A stretch of DNA of 64,000 bases from Dichotomocladium elegans (lineage: Eukaryota > Mucoromycota > Mucoromycetes > Mucorales > Lichtheimiaceae), in assembly GCA_025716815.1 (NCBI GenBank), contig JAIXMN010000002.1, forward strand, positions 1,054,001-1,118,000, in the 5' to 3' direction. The translations under genes and the position numbers were made by a program. Shown piece by piece: positions 58,400 through 64,000 of this stretch (positions within the stretch are counted from its first letter, which is position 1; each line of letters starts with the position of its first letter). The notes beneath the pieces are model-generated. The model was not told where the DNA came from and did not search any database. It saw nothing but the letters and a program-made list of their open reading frames with translations.

Positions 58400-59936
58400 T
58401 CATTCAGAGTACCTGAGCGACTCCTGGATTCTACGATCCCTAAAAATGCTGTCAGGGCCGTTTTTACTGTATATGTAATGCCCATTGACATGCCGAACAG
58501 ATATATATTCCTAGTAGCTTCGCTATAACTAATGTATTGAAACCATTCTCAAATATTAGTTTGATTCTTTCGTCAGACTGACTGGATCCTTTCGCTTGGG
58601 GATATGCACAACAGCAAGCTCAAAGTTGCAGTTGCAAGATAGGTTGCGCAGGTATTCTGAGTAAGAGAATGTATTTCCTCATCAACGACATAATTCATAG
58701 GCTCAGAACCGCCATGACATCAGAGACGCGACCCTGTCTAACTTCATAAAAAAAGTGAATATGTACTCATTTCAGAATGATAAAAATCTATAGAAAAGGA
58801 TCGGCAGGCATAAAAAAGAAATTGACGTATCCTACATACACTTGCGAATTTGCCGAATTTTCAATGCAAGATATCTATTTCCATGTACGAGACATCTGAT
58901 TTGTCATAGTACGCAATGATTTCTTGTCATCCTGCAACTTCTAGTTTGGGCACATGCGTCTTTGATTTTGGGAAATCGAATATGTTGCATATAATAGGGG
59001 ATGGGTGCCAGTTCGATAAATAGGAAAATACCGAAATATCGCTCTGAGGAAAGGGGAAAAAAGAAACAGAGCGCAAGGGAGGGGCGGATTGAGGGGTGGA
59101 TGGGAAGAGGGATACAAAGCGCTGTTGACAAAATGAGCTATGCACCGAAGGATAAGCAAGAAGAAGGGAGGAAAGAGGAGGAGACCATCAGAAGAAATGA
59201 AAAAAAAGGATTCGCCGATTAAACGAACCCGGCATCATAAGTGGTAGCAAGAGGAGATAGCAAAGGGAGACAGAACCAAGACGACCCAATGTTTAGATTG
59301 CTAGGAGAGACTTACCAACGCGAGGAGAATGGCTGTTTTAGGCTACAAACACACCGGGGTATATTACTGGGGATGTACCGCACTCTTAGGAGCCTGGAGA
59401 ACCCACCCAGCACTCTATATTAACATTGGAGGGTATTAGAGTTGTACTAATAACAGCTTGGAATAAGCTTAAAGCAAAGACCATGTCGCAATTCTTAAAT
59501 GAATCAGAGCAAATATATGAAGATACCGGTGCGAAAATGCCCAAACCAGGGAATTTGGCTGGAGAAGGACCTAGTTTTTCTCTATGTGTGTATAAAATGA
59601 TGTTTCCTTCTCCTCGGTCTTCATTGCCTTTTTCATCGGGTCACTTGCCGATATCTATCTCCCATTATCATATGAAGGAGGTGCTTGACCATAGCTGTCA
59701 ATAATCCTCTATTCCTGGATGTAAAGATCCGCATTGCCATAGAAGCAACTCCAGACAACAGGGCGCGTTTGAGGGAGAAAGGGGATCAACTTGACAGATA
59801 TATAAGCATCCGCCATGTCATTTCTGGATACCTGCTCTCCCAAACAATCATAAGGTGGCTTACCTCTCTTCCTCCCTTTCGCAGCACAAACACGCAGGCA
59901 CACATACATACGTACAATTTATCTCTCAATTCCACT
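58400..59936. other. Gene-free region upstream of the homeobox gene
   Basis: A 73-codon frame from ATG 59001 is Lys/Glu/Arg-rich and unconvincing. The last 200 bp (59730-59936) is the likely leader of the homeobox gene, with a CA-rich patch at 59885-59915. Confidence 0.4.
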
Positions 59937-60288
59937 ATGAAAGTCGCAACCTCAAGCTTCCACCTACCTCCATGCTCGGACTTGCTTATGCGGTCTAGGA
60001 TCCCGGCCCCAAGAAGGTCGTCGGTCCTTGAAGTACAAAGTCTGCTTTCATCTTCACCCCGTCAGCACCAAGTCCCGCTGAAGGCTAAGCGTAAACGTGC
60101 ATCTCCCGCGCAACTCTCGGTCCTTAATCATGTTTTCAGCCAAACATATTTTCCATCTACTGAGCTACGAATCGAACTGGGCAAGCAGCTTGGAATGAGT
60201 CCAAGAGCTGTCCAAATCTGGTTCCAGAACAGACGCCAGTCTTTGCGCACCCGCGAGCGCCAGCAGCAGCAGCAACAGCAGCAGCAGC

Positions 60289-60322
<34 letters not shown>

Positions 60323-60605
60323 GCGCCAGCAGCGCCACCAGCATGTAGTGCAGGCAGTTGCAGCAGATTATTCTTATTGTATGTCATATCAGAACCTCAC
60401 CACCGTTCTTCCACCGATCTCTCCACCCTTGTCGCCCCCCGAACACAGCCGTATTGGCCCCTCAAAAAGCCACCACCATCACAACTCGTACTTTTCGCTG
60501 CCCCCCCTTCAACTGCCAAGTACTCCTACAAAATCGCCCGTGCCAACATCCTCCTCATCCTCCTACCCGAGCCCCACATCCATTGATTCGATCATCCTTC
60601 ACTAA
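59937..60605 (+). CDS. Homeodomain transcription factor with polyGln tract
   Basis: Single open frame of 222 residues from ATG 59937. The homeodomain spans about residues 42-105 (KAKRKRASPAQLSVLNHVFS, QTYFPSTELRIELGKQLGMS, PRAVQIWFQNRRQSLRTRER). It has the expected helix-3 core WFQNRR and a 60-residue non-TALE spacing. A run of about 20 Gln follows directly, then a His- and Ser/Pro-rich C-terminus with candidate proline-directed phosphorylation sites (PPISPPLSPPEHS, STPTKSPVP). Fungal homeodomain proteins of this type regulate development or stress responses; no specific orthologue is claimed. An upstream in-frame extension exists to 59685, but 59937 is the first ATG followed by conserved-looking sequence. 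Confidence 0.85.
60258..60325 (+). repeat. CAG/CAA (polyGln) tract in the homeobox gene
   Basis: About 20 consecutive CAG and CAA codons immediately after the homeodomain; the CAG part is followed by a purer CAA part. Confidence 0.95.
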
Positions 60606-62946
60606 GTTCAATCCCCTGGTAAATCTCAGTGTAATTCTTTGCCAGGCCCGTCTTATCCGCAAAAAATAATCCCTATGACCACCAAAACGCCAATCAAAAA
60701 ATCCCTCTCACTTTCTCCTGCCCCTTATGTTTCCAGCTTGCTTACTTCTTCTTGAACCGGAGCTTATTAATTCATGTATATGCATCGTTGTTCCAACCTT
60801 CCTTCTTCTTTTATATTATTACACTTTTTTCTCTATTAAGTTGGCATCTTCATGACTATCATGCACATTTCGCGTACATATTTACTTACATTCGTACCGC
60901 CTTTTTTTAAAAAAAGAAAGAAAAGAAAAAAGAGTCTCTAATGCTTTCTACCATAATCGTAATCGCCAGAAAAGGATTTTTTTACATATCAATAAACCTC
61001 GTAAATTGTACAGAATTATTGTAATGAACAATGCCATTTTGCTGATTTCTTACCATGCGGTCGGTGCATATTTCGAGGTAAAAAAGCGAATGAGGGAGTA
61101 TATACAGCATTTGAGCACAATGCAGAGGACCGAATGGATAAGGTATGTATTCCTGCGAGCGGGTTGCTTAAGAATAAGGTTTGGAGCAGCATGGTTCTCC
61201 TACTGTTAAAACGTTGGTGACAGAATTGACGCACGTACAGATCAGTTATCGTACTCTATTTGGCCAACGAGAACGTGGAAGGATATGCAAGTTTTTCGAA
61301 AGAGACAACAGTAGAGGGGGTTGATCTGTTGTTCCAGAGACGGGATTGAACATATGCCTTGTCAATCTGCGATGGTTGACATGTAAAGGAGACCATATCT
61401 ATCGCAAAAGTATTTTAAAAATACACAGAATTCCGAATGTCTGGATTCCAATCGAGAAATACAGGACCAGAAAGGAGAACGCATACCTTCTCCCATTATT
61501 GAACCCCTTAGACGGACAAAATATCTTGATATATCCCGGAATCAGTCTATGCTATTTCTCCTATGTTTTTTATACAGAGTCAGATAAGCATCGAGGACCA
61601 CGGGAGACAAAAAGGACGACTATGAGGAGCGCAAATGTTTATAAAGTTTATAACGACATGCAACCATTTCTACAAATAGGCTCTTCGATTGAAATAGATC
61701 TACGTAGTAGTCTGTGTGGAATATTAGGATGATCTCCATAAACACAAAACCTTCATTTCAATAAGGACGGGCTCGCTTTTGCAGTGTCCACACAAAAGAC
61801 GGGATATTATATAGATTCATTTCTTATCCGAGAACGCAATAACAGAACCTAATGTACAAATGTCTTCCGAATTCGCTTCTTGAGTTTCAAAGCCTCTTCT
61901 TTCTCATCTCGATCCGCCTTCTTGTTCCGGGCTCCCCCCGCCCCCATTCACATTGTCTTAACCTCATTGCCCGTGTCACATGAATAGGTCTGACCTCTCC
62001 AAAGAGCCGCAAAGCACATAAGGGATTGCATAGCAAGGGGGAGATCAGAGAGAAATGGTTCAGGCCAGACCCATAGCTTCTTTTCCCTTTCGAACCGTCA
62101 TCGTTGCTATTATCGAGATATTGAGTAAAATGGTACGTATAAATAATATGTAGAGGACGATGTTTCTATCCCCAAAAGGGTAGGGGTCGGGCAGAGGATG
62201 TTGCTACGCACTCAGTCACCTAGCTTTGACATAAGGAGAAGCATCTGTTGCCTCTTCTTCTTTCTAAGCGGCTCTATAATATCCCTATTGCGATGTTTCT
62301 TCTCAGTTCTACCACAAAGATATATGTTTGGCGGGATTGCACTGAGAGAATGATTAGATACATGCACATAATAAATATGTGACTAGATGGTAATAATGAA
62401 GGCGGCCTAGAAAGAGGACAAGTTGGATTGACAGGTCTAAATCATATAACTTTGAACTTCCGCAACCTTAGATGAACGCCTCTTCTAATAAAATTCAATC
62501 ATGGGATGGTGGAATAGCGTTGATCTATCTGCATTCTATTTACAATACGAAGCAAACAACAGAAATCCTTGTTTCGCCTTTCCACCAGTTTGTAGATCCT
62601 ATCCAAAGCGATTAGGCCATTTTCGAGCCTTTCATTTCTATGAGACCGCTGAAGATGGTGCCAAAGATTCCTATCGCGCGATGCTCTAGAAGCTATGTCT
62701 ACTCATTGCGCTTTTTTACATGCCCGAGAATTCCTCTACCACTACCCCGGGCTTTCCTGTTACGGTAAGAGGAGAGGCAGAAGACACTTTTGCATGAATG
62801 GGGACTAGAGCGGAAAAAAAAGGAGTCAAGTCACACGGTAGGACGAAACGCGTATCACCGTCCATGCAATAACGTACAAGCGCACACAAAAAGAGAAAAA
62901 AGGACACATAGCAACTTTTCCCCTTTTTTTCGCGCGAGTCAGAGTC
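60606..62946. other. 2.3-kb gene-free region
   Basis: No supported gene on either strand. A 128-codon frame at 61346-61732 begins with TTG, lacks motifs and is probably chance. The region includes the 3' UTR of the homeobox gene and the promoter of the otubain gene. Confidence 0.45.
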
Positions 62947-63974
62947 ATGTCCACAATGCAGGAACCAGAACTTACGGATGAACAGATCCTTGAATTTGAG
63001 CAGCGCATCAAGGATGAGGAGGCACTCAAGGTTGGTTGCAAGGGGCAATAAAACGCTATTGAATGACATTCTTTATGCTAACATTGCAATAGATTCCACT
63101 CGTTTGCCAGGCCGAGCCAATCTCGATCCTCGAAAATGAGTTTAAAGACAATGAGCCTTTCCTTCGCAAAGTCAAAGTCTGTTTCTGCCATCTGTTGATT
63201 GTCTCATGCTGTGACTGATGTGCCGTACCGATAGAATTTAAGCGAGACTTCAGACAGAATCCGCAAATGCCGAGGGGATGGTGCGTTAGGAATAAAGAGA
63301 GAAGGACGAAAGGGAGAATAATACCGATACTATGGAGTAACCAAGCTAACGCAGGATTCGCATACAGGCAATTGTTTTTTTCGAGGTAAGACAAGAAGCG
63401 AAAGATATATCATTGAAGGACTCTCTTCAACTTTTGTAAAACGAGCAAGCATTTTCATTCGCGTGGTTTGAGAGTCTCACACATCACCGCGAGAATTACG
63501 ACGCTGCCCTGAGAAAGCTGAAGGCAACGCCGGAACTTCTAGAGCGGGCTGGATTCCAGGCTCTCGCTTTTGAGGACTTCTACGACATCACAATCGAGCA
63601 GTTTGAGCAGCTACCCAGTCGTGGCAACGATCCAGATATGCTCCTTGCGAACTTTCAGTCTGAGGAGATCTCGAATAGCATCGTCATGTACTTACGATTC
63701 ATCGCATCGGCCTATCTCCGAATCCACGCAGCAGAGTACGAACCGTTCCTGATTGACGAGATGGTTTCGATCGATGAGTTTTGCGCGATGCACGTTGAGG
63801 CCTTTGGACGGGAATCGGATCATTTGCATATTATTGCACTAAGCAAGGCACTGGAGGTGCCTGTCGAGATCGTATACCTTGATGGTAGCATGGGGTCCGA
63901 CGCAGCTGTCCATTCGTTCTGGCCAGACGAAGAAGCAAAGACCGGCAAGCCGCTACGCCTGATTTATCGCCCAG
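62947..63974 (+). CDS. Otubain-type deubiquitinase (OTU family), 3' end beyond window
   Basis: Exons 62947-63030, 63093-63176, 63235-63280, 63368-63385 (18 nt), 63450-63974, then a donor (G|GTAAAT at 63975). 252 residues so far. Blocks: IPLVCQAEPISILENEFKDN, SDRIRKCRGDGNCFFRAFSF (catalytic Asp and Cys), AWFESLTHHRENYDAALRKL, SIVMYLRFIASAYLRIHAAE, FLIDEMVSIDEFCAMHVEAF, GRESDHLHIIALSKALEVPV, LRLIYRPG. This is the Otubain-1/2 layout; these enzymes cleave Lys48-linked ubiquitin chains, and OTUB1 also blocks E2 enzymes. The catalytic His (GHYD motif) must lie in the next exon outside the window. The 18-nt exon carries the catalytic Cys. Confidence 0.9.
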
Positions 63975-64000
63975 GTAAATGACAACCAAATGCGATGGAG

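Noticed and set aside
59001..59222. 73-codon Lys/Glu/Arg-rich frame starting MGASS
   Set aside because: Purine-rich composition explains it; no homology or splice context.
63361..63385. Otubain with catalytic Cys lost (reading GDGFAYRQLFFS)
   Set aside because: That reading used an acceptor at 63350 and broke the next junction. Using acceptor 63367 gives GDGNCFFRAFSF and keeps phase through exon 5.

Overview
Eukaryotic nuclear DNA, almost certainly from a fungus. The genes are compact and split by many short introns (mostly 40-100 nt, GT...AG with occasional CTAAC-like branch sites). All coding regions below are given as exon sets that I joined by hand, checking that reading frame and family similarity both held across each junction. 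The gene set (Whi2, Sas10, Cbf5, Isy1, Ku80, Pom33/Tmem33, CDF zinc transporter) is fungal. A KAT14-like acetyltransferase and an otubain, plus degenerate Tc1/mariner-, LINE- and PIF/Harbinger-type relics, point to an early-diverging lineage. Mucoromycota (perhaps Mucorales) is my inference, not a demonstrated assignment.

Layout. 1-4.3 kb is repeat-rich: one arm of a 1.7-kb inverted repeat, then a dead Tc1/mariner-like transposase. 4.3-7.5 kb holds an unrecognised ORF cluster, a Pom33/Tmem33 gene (+) and a four-finger C2H2 gene (-). 7.5-13 kb is a graveyard of transposon fragments. 13-31.5 kb is a dense housekeeping block: 3-hydroxyisobutyryl-CoA hydrolase-like, Ku80, acyl-protein thioesterase, aldehyde dehydrogenase, KAT14-like acetyltransferase (-), a small unknown ORF, a BAG-domain co-chaperone (-) and an ATRX/ARIP4-like SNF2 ATPase. 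The second arm of the 1.7-kb repeat follows in opposite orientation (32.0-33.7 kb), then a 15-bp perfect hairpin and a PIF/Harbinger relic.

35-56.4 kb is a second dense block: complex I 51-kDa subunit (-), an unknown single-exon protein, ISY1, an N-myristoylation-motif LRR protein (-), dyskerin/Cbf5, a CDF zinc transporter (-), an AIF/FSP1-type flavoprotein, a small secreted proline-rich protein (-), a DUF2470 membrane protein (-), Whi2 (-), HSBP1 (-) and Sas10/Utp3 (-). 56.4-59.9 kb again holds only decayed repeats. A polyQ homeodomain gene (59.9-60.6 kb) and the 5' part of an otubain gene (62.9 kb to beyond the right edge) close the window.

The genes are mostly independent housekeeping units. 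Recurrent themes are mitochondrial metabolism (HIBCH-like, NDUFV1), ribosome biogenesis and RNA modification (Cbf5, Sas10), splicing (Isy1), chromatin and DNA repair (Ku80, KAT14-like, SNF2), and stress or chaperone control (BAG, HSBP1, Whi2). I saw no CRISPR array, rRNA or convincing tRNA.
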